Shown: positions 35,915-43,235 of the stretch, in pieces
Layout: every line of letters starts with the position of its first letter
How positions within the stretch are numbered: the stretch's first letter is position 1
From: an uncultured Eubacteriales bacterium
Lineage (GTDB): Bacteria > Bacillota > Clostridia > Oscillospirales > Acutalibacteraceae
Length of the DNA: 64,000 nucleotides
Assembly (NCBI GenBank): GCA_934444365.1
Contig: CAKSCM010000007.1
Span: 44,478-108,477 of the forward strand
Reading direction: 5' to 3'
The notes under the pieces: generated by a model
What the model was told of the DNA's origin: nothing
Databases searched by the model: none
What the model saw: only the letters and a program-made list of their open reading frames with translations
Program-made: the position numbers and the translations under genes

Positions 35915-37072
35915 TTAAATTGGATAAAGGCATTTATTACAGGCTGAAACAACCGGTTCCGTGTCAGCGGTGGTTTCGGATGCGCTTGGGGTGGTAGCCG
36001 TCGCGTCGGATGTGGCGGATTCATTCTCTGCCGGGGAGCCGTTCGGTGTTGTCGGTGCGCTTGGGGCGGCAGCCGTCGCGTCGGCTGTGGCGGATTCATT
36101 CTCTGCCGGGGAGCCGTTCGGTGTTGTCGGTGCGCTTGGGGCGGCAGCCGTCGCGTCGGCTGTGGCGGATTCATTCCCTGCCGGGGAGCCGTTCGGTGTT
36201 GTCGATGCGCTTGGTGCAGCGGCCGTCGCGTCGGGTGTGGCGGATTCATTCCCTGCCGGGGAGCCGTTCGGTGTTGTCGGTACGGTAAAATCATCAGCCA
36301 CGGCATTGTCCGGCGTTCGGGCGCTGCTTGGCTGTGAGCCGGTGGCGGTGATTTCTCCGCCGTTTTGAATTGTGGCGGTGCCGGAGTATATTCCCCACTT
36401 GGAAGTGAGGATGATTTTTGTGCCGGCGGCTGCATTTACGGTAAAGGTAAATACCGACGTATCATTCACAAAAATCTGCTCGGTGTAATAGATTTTGTCA
36501 CCGATTTTTATGCTGCAATAGCCGGCTGCACCCGGTGTTCCGTTGGCTTTCAGCTTTATCACACGGGTATCCGCCGTCAGCGTATAAGCTGTTCCGGCTT
36601 CGCCAAGCTCGGTCGAGGCGGTATCTTCACCGACCTGATACAACAGCTTATAGGACGAGCTTTGAATTGTCGTTGTTCCCGTTGAGGTTGAAGCGGTAAA
36701 CCACGCCCAGCTTGCACCGCAAAGGCAGATGGCGCAGATGCAGATAGCAAGCATTGAGGGGGCGAGGATGTGCATAAAACCGTCCGAACGCTTTTCCTTT
36801 GTAGCGTGCTTTGCCCTGTGGAAGAATACGGGGTACACCCGCATTACATTGCGCTTTGTTACAAACGGAATAAGGCAAAGGTAGAGGCAGCGGAGCTCTC
36901 TGTGCCAATAGCGGTATTCATTGTAATCTGCCGCACGGTTCATCTCATTTAGGAGATACTGCTTTTTTCGGCTGAAATTCCTGACAAATTGCGCGAGTTT
37001 TAATACGATCAGCAAAAGGGCAGATAGGATCAAAATAATCAAAAGTATCAAAGCGCCGATGTCGCCATCCAT
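35915..37072 (-). CDS. Repeat-rich surface protein with SipW-type signal region
   Basis: A 385-residue protein. An N-terminal TM (MDGDIGALILLIILI) and a cytosolic stretch precede a second hydrophobic segment with CGASWAWFTAS, which resembles the SipW-cognate signals of TasA/camelysin. A beta-rich region follows (residues about 155-270). The C-terminus has four tandem 25-residue repeats rich in Thr, Pro, Ala, Ser, with NGSPAGNESAT as core. The start at 37072 follows AAAGGAG. It is last in the SipW cluster and is probably an extracellular, possibly glycosylated matrix component. The two-segment N-terminus is unusual for a signal peptide. Confidence 0.75.
   Translation of the reverse strand: MDGDIGALILLIILILSALLLIVLKLAQFVRNFSRKKQYLLNEMNRAADYNEYRYWHRELRCLYLCLIPFVTKRNVMRVYPVFFHRAKHATKEKRSDGFMHILAPSMLAICICAICLCGASWAWFTASTSTGTTTIQSSSYKLLYQVGEDTASTELGEAGTAYTLTADTRVIKLKANGTPGAAGYCSIKIGDKIYYTEQIFVNDTSVFTFTVNAAAGTKIILTSKWGIYSGTATIQNGGEITATGSQPSSARTPDNAVADDFTVPTTPNGSPAGNESATPDATAAAPSASTTPNGSPAGNESATADATAAAPSAPTTPNGSPAENESATADATAAAPSAPTTPNGSPAENESATSDATATTPSASETTADTEPVVSACNKCLYPI
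35976..36280. repeat. Four tandem 75-bp coding repeats
   Basis: The same 10-mer (GAGCCGTTCG) recurs at 36036, 36111, 36186 and 36261, exactly 75 bases apart. The units differ by only a few bases. This is an in-frame minisatellite coding for 25-residue Thr/Pro/Ala/Ser repeats, prone to copy-number change. Confidence 0.95.
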
Positions 37073-37318
37073 AATGATGTATCTCCTTTCGATGGGATTT
37101 ATGCAGGCAATCAAAAGGCACATCGTCGACACAAGCTCTGTAGCGTTCCTCCCGCCGCAAGCGGCAGGCGTCAATCACGGCGCTGTGTCTCCTCTCCCCA
37201 ACAAAACCGCTTCGCTTGTTTTGCCGGGGCCCCCGGATAAATATGCCCTTTGATTGCCCCTCCACCATGATAGGTGGAGAGGACTTGAAAGCAGAATGTT
37301 GCTTACCTTAGTTACATA

Positions 37319-38689
37319 TTATTTGCTAACAGTAAAGCTGCCATCGGTATTTGTGGTGACAGTGTATCCTGTCGGAACAAATGCTTTGAACTGCTCAAGC
37401 GTCAAGCCACTGTTTACAAAAGTGCCGCCCATAATGGTCAGTACCGCACCACCATCATCAACAGGCTTGACAGTTGTGCCGTTACGGTAGCAGTAAACAT
37501 CGATTTTGCCATCCACAATACCAGTCATGGTCTCGTCAAATGTAACCGAAGTTCCCTCGTCCGCGTATCCGGTGTTCTCCCAGTGCATTACATCCAGCGC
37601 ATACTCGGTATTTTTTCTTGCATAGATATTGGTATCGCCCTTAATGACCACCTTGCCGCAGTTCGTAGACAGAGCATAGCTCGTACCTCTGCTATTTCCG
37701 GCGGTGTCGTTCGCTTCACGCATATCCAGCGTACAGTTTTCAATCGTCAAATTGCTGTAATTCTGAATGAGGATAGCGATATTGTGGTCAGCATCATTAC
37801 CGTGGTTGGCCTTGTAGGTGCCGTTCTTCAGTGTAACGGTGGAGCCTTGCAGAAGCTGCATACCATTGGTGGTAGTGTTAGTAGAACCCTGACCGTAAGA
37901 AACGCCAACGGAGTTGCCGTTCAAATCCATGGTGAGAGTGTTGCCTTTGGCGGTTTTGATGCCGCTGGTGTTATCCATATTATTGGCAACAGTTACAACG
38001 ACATTCTTATTACCTGCGTTAGCAAGATCGGCAACAGCGCTCGCAATGGATGCGGCATCCGTTACGGGATAAGTAGCATCCTTATCGTACTGGTCGTTAA
38101 AGCTGTCATTTTCAACAGTGTCCTGAGTAGCAACAACGGTGATTGTAATGCCGTCCAGCGTCAGACCCTGATAGTCGTTACCGGCAGTGGTTTTCATTAC
38201 GCCCTTAATGTAATATGCTCCGCTGGTTTCACTCTTCTTCAGCTTACCGGAAAACTCATCAAGCGCTGTTCCCATATCGTCAACATCTTTACTTGTTACC
38301 AGATAAAAATCGATAACATCCAAAAGATCGAAATTGCCCTCATTGGCAGCGGTTGTTCCCTTGTTGACCTGTGCCTTCCATTTCAGCGCCAGATTGCCAT
38401 TGTTGGTAATTCTGAAGCCCTCGGTCAGATAGCGGCAGCCCGGCTCCCAAAGAAGCTGTTCGCCTTCTTCCGCACCGGCGGCTTTTGTAAAGTTCAGCGT
38501 ATCAACATGAGCTTCACTGTTTTCACCTATAATATCAACCTTCAAATTACCTGCCTGAATCTTGTTCACCGCTGTACTTGCGGTGTCGGTGAACCACGCG
38601 AATGTGGTGCCGATGAGCATTGCCACGCACATAAGGATTGCAAGTGCGCTGGTAATCAATGCCCGTTTGGTAGATTTGCTATTTGTCAT
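37319..38689 (-). CDS. TasA-like SipW-dependent surface protein
   Basis: A 456-residue secreted protein. The N-terminus KSTKRALITSALAILMCVAM leads to GTTFAWFTDTAST, a SipW-cognate signal with the AWF motif as in TasA. A beta-rich TasA-like domain (residues 45-215) is followed by a C-terminal region with parallel beta-helix-like repeats, e.g. NYSNLTIENCTLDMREAND. TasA proteins form extracellular fibres after SipW cleavage. RBS AAGGAGG. It lies downstream of the sipW remnant, so loss of SipW may affect its export. Confidence 0.82.
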   Translation of the reverse strand: MTNSKSTKRALITSALAILMCVAMLIGTTFAWFTDTASTAVNKIQAGNLKVDIIGENSEAHVDTLNFTKAAGAEEGEQLLWEPGCRYLTEGFRITNNGNLALKWKAQVNKGTTAANEGNFDLLDVIDFYLVTSKDVDDMGTALDEFSGKLKKSETSGAYYIKGVMKTTAGNDYQGLTLDGITITVVATQDTVENDSFNDQYDKDATYPVTDAASIASAVADLANAGNKNVVVTVANNMDNTSGIKTAKGNTLTMDLNGNSVGVSYGQGSTNTTTNGMQLLQGSTVTLKNGTYKANHGNDADHNIAILIQNYSNLTIENCTLDMREANDTAGNSRGTSYALSTNCGKVVIKGDTNIYARKNTEYALDVMHWENTGYADEGTSVTFDETMTGIVDGKIDVYCYRNGTTVKPVDDGGAVLTIMGGTFVNSGLTLEQFKAFVPTGYTVTTNTDGSFTVSK

Positions 38690-38748
38690 TGTGTTTTACC
38701 TCCTTATTGTATTTTCAATGGCAATATGTAAACACGGATTTCCCGTGA

Positions 38749-39455
38749 TTACACCGTAGTGGTGTCGGACGGTGTTTCGTCCGTTTTCGGCGTTTCGCCG
38801 CCGTTTTGCGCCATCTGCGCTTTCATTTGCAGCAGCTCCTGCATCATACGCTGGGTCTCGGCACGTTCGGCTTCAATCTTATCTCGCTCGGCTTGCAGCT
38901 CCGCCTGCTGTTCTGCCTTATATTTGCGGAACAGACGGATGCAGCGGATACCCTCTATCAGCGCCAAGAAAGGCACGAGGATGCAGACGATATAGCCGGG
39001 TTGCTTTTAAGAAACCGAAAGAATGTACCGAGCTTCGGGATGTGGCTGCTGTATTTACCCAGCACATACGGGTAGGTAACGACGGTTTCGTCGTCGGTAT
39101 CTGTTGTTGTACCGTAGGTGACAAAGCCCGGTTCGCCGTTTGCATCGGTGGTGAGCTTGCGGATTTTATGGGTTACGGTTTCGCCGTAATTGGATGTATT
39201 CTGCGAGGTATAGGCGATGATGTCGCCCTCTTTTAAGGTGGAGGGGTCAACCTCTTTAATCAGCACCAAATCACCGGCACCAAAGTCGGTCTTGCTCATT
39301 GAGTCGGACAAAACGATAAACGCCTTATAGCCGAATAAGCTGCGGTCGGTTCGGTCAAAGGTGGATACCGAAACAACGGTGAAAATCATCATGCAAACGG
39401 CAGCCGTAACTATCAGCCATACCAATATATTCCCTATTACCTTTAATGCTTTCAT
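38749..39455 (-). pseudogene. sipW: SipW-type signal peptidase I, frameshifted
   Basis: The first frame gives an N-terminal TM, then VLSDSMSKTDFGAGDLVLIK with the catalytic Ser, and later GDIIAY, TVTHKI and VTYPYVLGKY. That is ER-type (SipW) signal peptidase layout, where His replaces the usual Lys. At about 39000, in an AAAA run, the frame breaks and ends after 11 foreign residues. The -1 frame continues the expected C-terminal TM (YIVCILVPFLALIEGIR) and a charged coiled-coil tail of about 60 residues. One added A restores a single protein of about 235 residues. It may be a true mutation or an assembly error; no canonical slippery heptamer is present. Confidence 0.8.
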
Positions 39456-39473
39456 TTGCTCACTCCTTACGGC

Positions 39474-39692
39474 TTATTCCCGGCTCATCCGAATCAGCTC
39501 GTTCATCTCATCGAGAGAAACGGCGTTTTCAGCCCCGGATTTATGAATATACAATTCCATATAACATTTGTCGCAGAGCTGTCCGCTGCCTTGGATGTAA
39601 TATTTGCGATTGGATATAGGCGTGTCTTTCGGGATACCCGTATCACATCCGCAGCAAGCGCATTTGTCGGTTTCTTTGTTGGGTGTTTGCAT
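39474..39692 (-). CDS. Small zinc-ribbon-like protein
   Basis: A 72-residue cytosolic protein with two CXXC pairs, CACCGCDTG and LCDKCYM, that could bind one zinc. The C-terminus is EMNELIRMSRE. AAAGGAAAG lies upstream of the chosen ATG. It sits between a TasA-like gene and sipW, 18 bases before sipW. The family is not known to me; a regulator or chaperone of the cluster is only a guess. Confidence 0.75.
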   Translation of the reverse strand: MQTPNKETDKCACCGCDTGIPKDTPISNRKYYIQGSGQLCDKCYMELYIHKSGAENAVSLDEMNELIRMSRE

Positions 39693-39711
39693 TGCTTGGT
39701 TCTTTCCTTTT

Positions 39712-40257
39712 TTAATCGAACAATTTGTTCGGATTATTCTTGGTCTGCGTTGCCTCGGCGCACAGCGTAAAGGTGAGGTCGAGGTTCTGCGTTTCGTTGC
39801 CGCTGTTTTCGGGGTAGTGGAACACAACGGTTAAATTGCGGCGCTGACCGATTTTAAGGGTATCATCGGCGGCGACAACATTCTGCTTTGTCAACTCGTT
39901 TGCCGTGCCGGAGTAGAGCGTCTTATCGCCGTCCTTTATCGTCACGGTCAGCACATCGGCAAGACCGCCCGAAACATTATCGAGATATAGGCGGTAATAC
40001 ACATCCCAAGTGCTGTCGTTTTCAATAAAGAAATCCTTTATAACGGTCATTCCCGGCTCAAAGATGAATTCGTGTTCCTGAATCACGGGTTTGCCGTCGT
40101 TGAGGTTGATTTTTACCTCGCCCGTGTGGAACAGGTTATTCTCCACGGAAACGGAAGCATACACAAGGGCAAAGGTGGTGATGCAAAGACAAACGGCAAG
40201 GACGATGATAGCGATAATGCCGCCCGTCAGTCGTTTAGCGGTTTTGGTTTCAGACAT
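39712..40257 (-). CDS. TasA-like SipW-cluster protein
   Basis: A 181-residue exported protein. After a Lys/Arg N-terminus comes a hydrophobic segment IIAIIVLAVCLCITTFALVY, then ASVSVENNLFHTGEVKINLN, typical of SipW-associated proteins although the AWF motif is absent. The remainder is beta-rich with a TasA-like Ig-type arrangement. The ATG at 40257 has AAGGAGG 9 bases upstream. Its start overlaps the end of the orphan sorting-signal frame by 8 bases, showing that the two once formed an operon. Confidence 0.8.
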   Translation of the reverse strand: MSETKTAKRLTGGIIAIIVLAVCLCITTFALVYASVSVENNLFHTGEVKINLNDGKPVIQEHEFIFEPGMTVIKDFFIENDSTWDVYYRLYLDNVSGGLADVLTVTIKDGDKTLYSGTANELTKQNVVAADDTLKIGQRRNLTVVFHYPENSGNETQNLDLTFTLCAEATQTKNNPNKLFD

Positions 40258-40381
40258 TTTCCTCATCCTCCTTACGCCTACGGGTAACAAGCAGGAGGAT
40301 CATCATACTGCCTGAGCAGGCTGCAAGCACCGCCCACAGCGGAATATTTGAGGTATCGCCTGTCTGCGGAGAGTCATCGAG
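40250..40381 (-). pseudogene. Orphan C-terminal cell-wall sorting signal
   Basis: A 43-codon open tail reads DDSPQTGDTSNIPLW, a hydrophobic stretch, then LVTRRRKEDEENV and a stop. This is a sortase-type sorting signal with QTGD motif, hydrophobic helix and positive tail. It has no start and no upstream protein in frame, because sequence from an unrelated transporter gene is joined just before it. It must be the remnant of a wall-anchored protein of the SipW cluster. Confidence 0.8.
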
Positions 40382-40998
40382 GTTTCCTGTGAAAAAGCAG
40401 GAACGATACTGTTTTTCTCTGCCCGCATCAGCATTACCGCCAGCAGCAGGACAAAGGCGGAAAGTATAACCGCCTCAAAAGCAGCGCTGTGTACCAGATT
40501 GCTGTTTGCAATCTGGAGCAGAATTCCAAGCATATAGGAAATGCCCACCAATCGTGCGATATAGGTGTTGTCCTCCAACAGGCACAGGGATTTGTAAAAT
40601 ACGGCGCTTCCGAACGCACCGAGAATCAGGAACAACAAAAGCCCCATGCACAGTGTAAGCACATAAGAACTGTGGCGGCATATCAGAAACATGCATACGG
40701 CGGATAGGATCGCCGCACCCACGGTAACCGCCGATTGCAGCCGTCCCTTGCAGACACGGCAGAAAAGAGGATACAGAACAAAACCGATCACGCTGATGCC
40801 AAGCGCATAGTTTTGGGCGGCCACCGATTGACTGCCCGAAGCGGTATTGGAAATCATATCGACAAATAAAAACTCCGCCCCTAAAAAGGTAAAGGTAAAC
40901 AGGCTCATCAGCAGGACAGCCTTTGTGTAGGAAATTCTGTTTTCCTGATTAAAGGCATCGCTTTGCCTGATTTTTTTCAAAATGCTGTTCATACTCAA
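40382..40998 (-). pseudogene. Truncated MFS-like transporter, N-terminal half
   Basis: About 205 residues with six hydrophobic helices in the manner of one MFS half; the second half is missing. After about AEKNSIVPAFSQE the frame passes into the sorting-signal region in the wrong frame, giving a junk tail ending at 40303. The ATG at 40998 lies only 5 bases after the upstream XRE regulator stop. This is a deletion or recombination joint between two genes. A genuine six-helix protein is less likely. Confidence 0.65.
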
Positions 40999-41003
40999 AC
41001 CTC

Positions 41004-41213
41004 TTACTCACTGTCGGACACGAATTCCATCATGTCATTCGGCGTACAATTCAGCGCTTTGCAGATCTTGCCCACGGTTTCAAGCGTGATATTTTCATTC
41101 CCGGTCATTTTGGAAATGACATAGTTGCTGATACCCGCAGCCTTTTCCGGATCCTTCTTTTTTATATCCCTGTCGATCAGCAGCTTCCAAAGCCTTTTAT
41201 AGCTTATATCCAT
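41004..41213 (-). CDS. XRE/Cro-CI family regulator
   Basis: A 69-residue single-domain helix-turn-helix protein: MDISYKRLWKLLIDRDIKK, then AAGISNYVISKMTGNENITL as the HTH, and ICKALNCTPNDMMEF. It is of the short YozG-like XRE type that binds DNA as a dimer. It is the first gene upstream of the SipW cluster with a plausible promoter and could control that operon or itself. Confidence 0.9.
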   Translation of the reverse strand: MDISYKRLWKLLIDRDIKKKDPEKAAGISNYVISKMTGNENITLETVGKICKALNCTPNDMMEFVSDSE

Positions 41214-41280
41214 ACCGTCAGCTTCGATTCAAACAGGAGTTACACCGAAAATGTGAACAGCCGGTCTTAGTGTTGAGAAT

Positions 41281-41309
41281 ACAATAGCATATTTCTTGCA
41301 AAAACGCAA
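41281..41309 (-). promoter_or_regulatory. Possible promoter of the XRE-SipW cluster
   Basis: TTGCGT, 17 bases, TATTGT on the minus strand. A 7-bp inverted repeat ATAAAGC/GCTTTAT (41316-41333) lies just upstream and may be an operator. The rest of 41214-41526 holds the terminator and open-frame remnant listed below. Confidence 0.45.
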
Positions 41310-41363
41310 CGGTTTATAAAGCGATAGCTTTATTTATTTCGTTTTTCGGTTACCCCGCTGCAG

Positions 41364-41394
41364 AAAAAAGCGAACCGCATTTTACTGCGATTCG
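41364..41394 (-). terminator. Terminator of the rubrerythrin-SOR-Fur operon
   Basis: Stem GCGAACCGCA/TGCGATTCGC, complete with one G-U on the minus strand, followed by TTTTTT. Confidence 0.88.
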
Positions 41395-41412
41395 CCTCTG
41401 CCGAAATATGTT

Positions 41413-41526
41413 TTAGTTTATCTTTGCAAGTATGATATTCCCGTATATTTTTCTTTCTGCCGTGATATTTCTTAAGCCGTCCTTCGCATTGGAAAATTCG
41501 GAAATAACAGCCGCACTGTCACTTAA
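41413..41526 (-). other. In-frame open extension after the fur stop (gene remnant?)
   Basis: Directly after the fur TGA the same frame stays open for 37 codons to a TAA just before the terminator. It encodes a protein-like segment with AKDGLRNITAERKIYGNI. It has no start codon or ribosome binding site. It may be the 3' remnant of a deleted gene; the agreement of frame with fur is probably chance. Confidence 0.35.
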
Positions 41527-42018
41527 TCATTTTCTCCTGTTCGGCTTTTTCACTTCGGCAAAGGCAGGCACCGGCATCTGAGGCGCCGGTTTTACCGGAC
41601 AATGAACGAATACCGGCTCAGTAAGGGGTCTGATTTCTTTGCTTTGACATTCCGGGCACACTCCCTCAAAAATCAGACGATGCCGAATAATCTTATAGCC
41701 CGACTGTCTGGCAATCTCTTCATCCAAACACGGCTTGTAAGGATGCGGTGCGTCGCTGACTTTTTTGCACTTAACGCAGAACATGTGGTAGTGCAGATCG
41801 GTTCGCAGGTCGTATCGGTCCGCTCCCGGCACTCGCACATGGCAGATCAGACCGTCCTCGCAAAGAAGGTTCAAATTACGGTATACGGTTCCGTGGCTGA
41901 TTTTCGGATCCAGCTTATGCACATCATTGAATATTTGGTCAGCCGTCGGGTGGTCTTTCCTTGCCTTTACCGCCTGTAAAACCATTTGCCGTTGTTTTGT
42001 TTCTCTTCGTATAATCAT
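41527..42018 (-). CDS. Fur/PerR family metalloregulator
   Basis: A 163-residue regulator. The winged helix holds HPTADQIFNDV and SHGTVYRNLNLL. The dimer domain has metal ligands in LHYHMFCVKCKKVSD and a second CXXC in GVCPECQS, so a structural zinc site is present. A Pro-rich basic tail of about 30 residues follows, longer than usual. Its place behind rubrerythrin and superoxide reductase favours a PerR-like peroxide sensor, but Fur or Zur cannot be excluded. A CGGAG ribosome binding site is 11 bases upstream. Confidence 0.9.
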   Translation of the reverse strand: MIIRRETKQRQMVLQAVKARKDHPTADQIFNDVHKLDPKISHGTVYRNLNLLCEDGLICHVRVPGADRYDLRTDLHYHMFCVKCKKVSDAPHPYKPCLDEEIARQSGYKIIRHRLIFEGVCPECQSKEIRPLTEPVFVHCPVKPAPQMPVPAFAEVKKPNRRK

Positions 42019-42134
42019 AGGTTTTCATCTCCGTAATTTGCTGCCCGCCCTGCCTGTCCGGCACAGGACGGGCAGCAGCTGTAACAGGCTGAACATCAGC
42101 CGCTGTTCTTATTGGAATAAGCAATAGACATTAT

Positions 42135-42524
42135 TTAAGATAAATCGGCATCTGTCACCCAAAGACCGTGCAGATTGCAATAAGCGTATACGGCTTCAAC
42201 TTCGTCTCCGTCGCAAACGGCAAAGCTGATCGACGGCTCGCCGGTCGGACACAGTTCCTTGCGCTGATTTCCGAACTTTGTTTGAAGGGAAATCCATTCA
42301 ATATGGTGATCCTCGTTCATCGGATGAAGGATTGACCCGACATCCACATGAACTATACCGTCCTTTACGGAATAAACAGGAACATGCTTTTCAATTGATG
42401 CGTCAATTGCACCCGGTATCACCTCTTGCATCAACTCCCCGCAACAGACAATCGGAACTCCGCTGTCATTGACGAACGCAATCATATTTCCGCAGTGATC
42501 ACAGATGAAAAATCTTTGTTCCAT
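42135..42524 (-). CDS. Desulfoferrodoxin (superoxide reductase)
   Basis: A 129-residue two-iron superoxide reductase. The N-terminal desulforedoxin centre uses CDHC and VCC (four Cys). The catalytic centre II has NEDHHIEWI and the C-terminal CNLHGLW. It reduces superoxide to peroxide without making oxygen, and rubrerythrin then removes the peroxide. ATG 42524 has AAGGAGA 7 bases upstream. A missing Lys beside the usual catalytic Glu (here NEDHH instead of EKHH-like) deserves attention. Confidence 0.93.
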   Translation of the reverse strand: MEQRFFICDHCGNMIAFVNDSGVPIVCCGELMQEVIPGAIDASIEKHVPVYSVKDGIVHVDVGSILHPMNEDHHIEWISLQTKFGNQRKELCPTGEPSISFAVCDGDEVEAVYAYCNLHGLWVTDADLS

Positions 42525-42557
42525 AGGCATATCTCCTTTCAAAGCTTTTCGCTTTCC

Positions 42558-43103
42558 TCAAAAATTCTCTGCATGGATCTCAAAGTAGCTTTGCGGATGG
42601 CTGCAGGTCGGACAGACCTCCGGAGCTTGTGTATCGACTGTAATGTGTCCGCAGTTTCGGCATTCCCACATTTTTACTTCACTTTTTGCGAAAACCTTTT
42701 CGGTCTCGATATTGCGAAGCAATGCGCGAAAACGCTCTTCATGCTGCTTTTCTATCTCTGCAACAAGGCGAAACTTCTTTGCGAGCTCCGGAAAGCCTTC
42801 ATCCTCCGCTGTTGCTGCAAACTCTGCATACATATCCGTCCACTCATAGTTTTCTCCCTCGGCGGCAGTGCCGAGATTCCTTTCCGTCCCGCCGAGTTCG
42901 CCGAGCTCCTTAAACCAGAGCTTGGCATGAGCCTTCTCGTTTTCCGCCGTTTTTAAAAACAGGGCGGCAATCTGTTCGAAACCCTGCTTTTTTGCGGCAG
43001 AAGCAAAGAAACTGTACTCGTTTCCGGCCTGCGACTCCCCGGCAAACGCTTCCCAAAGGTTCTGCTCGGTCTGTGTTCCTGCATACTTGTTTCTGCCATT
43101 CAT
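42558..43103 (-). CDS. rbr: Rubrerythrin (copy 2)
   Basis: A 181-residue rubrerythrin with diiron ligands in EAFAGESQAGNEY, ENEKAHAKLW and IEKQHEERF, and the rubredoxin-like CRNCGHITV - CPTCSHPQ. First gene of a peroxide/superoxide defence operon with superoxide reductase and Fur/PerR. It is a close paralogue of the gene at 30374. RBS AGAGGGC. Regulation through the twin palindromes around the promoter is likely. Confidence 0.95.
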   Translation of the reverse strand: MNGRNKYAGTQTEQNLWEAFAGESQAGNEYSFFASAAKKQGFEQIAALFLKTAENEKAHAKLWFKELGELGGTERNLGTAAEGENYEWTDMYAEFAATAEDEGFPELAKKFRLVAEIEKQHEERFRALLRNIETEKVFAKSEVKMWECRNCGHITVDTQAPEVCPTCSHPQSYFEIHAENF

Positions 43104-43128
43104 AATTGCTGCCCTCTTTCTTAATATT

Positions 43129-43211
43129 ATTAGGATAAGTTCCTAATAATATTATAGGCGAAATTCCGAATAAAGTCAATAGTCGGCAAGGAAAAATAGG
43201 ATAAATTCCTA
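43129..43211 (-). promoter_or_regulatory. Twin operators bracketing the rubrerythrin promoter
   Basis: Two copies of a palindrome: ATTAGGA-5-TCCTAAT at 43129-43147, over the transcription start, and TAGGA-5-TCCTA at 43197-43211, upstream of the -35. Centres are about 66 bases apart. The likely ligand is the operon's own Fur/PerR protein, possibly with looping; this is inference. Confidence 0.65.
43151..43179 (-). promoter_or_regulatory. Promoter of the rubrerythrin-SOR-Fur operon
   Basis: TTGACT, 17 bases, TATAAT on the minus strand. The leader to the ATG is about 45 bases. Confidence 0.85.
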
Positions 43212-43235
43212 ATTATATTTTTATATTTTATATTT

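Noticed and set aside
35976..36280. Possible CRISPR array because of regular 75-base spacing
   Set aside because: There are no unique spacers; the whole 75-base unit is repeated and coding. No cas genes are present.
35961..36368. Plus-strand open frames over the 75-bp repeats, giving apparent repeat proteins
   Set aside because: The repeats are open in several frames because the unit length is a multiple of three. The minus-strand frame has the start, signal region and operon context.
37140..37285. Several short hairpins between the TasA-like and repeat-protein genes considered as terminator
   Set aside because: None has a T-run on either strand; the genes may still be co-transcribed.
37583..38731. 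A 382-codon frame on the plus strand opposite the TasA-like gene
   Set aside because: No start signals and no recognisable domains; the minus strand has signal peptide, ribosome binding site and family motifs.
39000..39010. Programmed -1 frameshifting as explanation for the split sipW
   Set aside because: The codons at the joint are CTT AAA AGC, which do not form an X XXY YYZ slippery heptamer, and no clear downstream stimulatory hairpin was seen. An indel is simpler.
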